From: Pseudisothecium myosuroides | Taxonomy: Eukaryota; Streptophyta; Bryopsida; Hypnales; Lembophyllaceae | Direction of reading: 5' to 3' | Assembly: GCA_951799445.1 (NCBI GenBank) | Contig: OX637287.1 | Span: forward strand, 37,725,724 to 37,789,723 | DNA: 64,000 nt | Shown: positions 63,311-64,000 of the stretch, in pieces | Layout of the letters: every line of letters starts with the position of its first letter | How positions within the stretch are numbered: the first letter of the stretch is position 1 | Program-made: the position numbers and the translations under genes | Notes under the pieces: generated by a model | Databases searched by the model: none | Seen by the model: the letters and a program-made list of their open reading frames with translations, nothing else | What the model was told of the DNA's origin: nothing

Positions 63311-63815
63311 TAAGGTCGAAACACCCATAGCCGATCACTTAGTGATTTTGCCACAGATCATGAGCAGTATGAGCCTATGAGGCGATGCAAATTTTTCCTG
63401 CATAGAAAGGTAGGAAATATGGGGGTTGCAAATTTTTCATAATGAATTTTGGAAGCCAAAAAGTGCTCAAAATCCATAGCCAATCTCTCCAGTAGACTCT
63501 TCCAATTCTGATCATTTAAAAAATAGTACTTTCTTGCTCACTACTTCCTACTTTTTTGCTCACTAAGGTAGAACCACCCACACCCAATCACTTAAGCAAT
63601 TTTAGGATAAATGAGGAGCAATGTGAGGTAGTGGAATTTTTTCTCATGTAGAGAGATAAGAAATATTGGGATTGTGATTCCTTTGAAAATTTATCATTGA
63701 AATTGAAACTATTATGACTTTTGAGCCGAAAAGTGTTACTACATTGAATAGCCAATGTCTAGAGTCTTCCAATTCCGTTCATAGCCGAATTACTTTCTTG
63801 CTTACTATTTCCTGT
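63311..63815 (+). repeat. Diverged tandem repeat, period ~255 bp
   Basis: Two units starting near 63304 (taaggtcgaaacaccc) and 63566 (taaggtagaaccaccc), each ending in tactttcttgct-actatttcct-like sequence. The repeats contain cca-atagccaat and gtcttccaattc phrases. Confidence 0.65.
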
Positions 63816-63966
63816 GCACTTTGGGACATGTGTCAAGACCTTATTCATCCCAACCTTAAAAAGGAGAAAAATACACATTCCAAGCTTAAGCTTCGAAACT
63901 GGCTTGAAATAGTATACTCTTCAGGTTGGGCACTGCTTCCTAGTTTGGAATGGATGTTCCTACCTT
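63568..63966. mobile_element. Probable AGGTAGA-end TIR element
   Basis: TA-AGGTAGAACCA and TGTTCCTACCT-TA could bound a ~400-bp relative of the AGGTAGG MITEs that includes the second tandem unit. The phrase ctttgggacatstgtca recurs at 63818 and 63978. Confidence 0.4.
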
Positions 63967-64000
63967 ACTTCCCACACACTTTGGGACATCTGTCAGGACC

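Overview
The window looks like nuclear DNA of a land plant. It carries intron-rich genes with GT-AG junctions that encode plant-type proteins: peptidyl-tRNA hydrolase 2, xylulokinase, an AFL-type B3 transcription factor, PEX2 and the organelle helicase RH50. Between them lies AT-rich sequence packed with short terminal-inverted-repeat transposons, and there is inserted plastid and mitochondrial DNA. The species cannot be told from the sequence alone.

Layout. 0-4 kb: an intact one-exon PTH2 (minus strand) whose stop codon abuts a decayed partial copy of PEX2. 4-10 kb: a stack of nested MITE-like elements, several with TTAA target sites. 8.5-16.7 kb: a large, nearly perfect palindrome with a 67-bp spacer. 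Its inner arms each hold a plastid petA fragment joined to a mitochondrial nad7 fragment, and one arm lacks 4.36 kb. 18-20 kb: small elements, including a SINE-like and a Stowaway-like copy. 20.3-25.3 kb: a complete 13-exon xylulokinase gene (minus). 26-30 kb: a tandem repeat, an isolated PEX2 exon-3 relic and a decayed Smr-domain gene. 31-35.5 kb: a B3 transcription factor gene (plus) with a tandem duplication upstream. 36.2-39.1 kb: intact seven-exon PEX2 (minus). 40.0-45.6 kb: intact eight-exon RH50 (plus). PEX2 and RH50 are divergent across 875 bp. 45.6-64 kb: no gene I can support; transposon copies, two long foldback sequences and tandem repeats.

I joined the exon models of XK, B3, PEX2 and RH50 by hand. 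Each gives one open frame with consistent intron phases (558, 443, 351 and 965 aa). The genes are ordinary single-copy housekeeping or regulatory genes with no shared pathway. The more unusual content is the mosaic organelle palindrome, the TTAA-flanked MITE family, the repeated debris of PEX2 and the layered transposon insertions.
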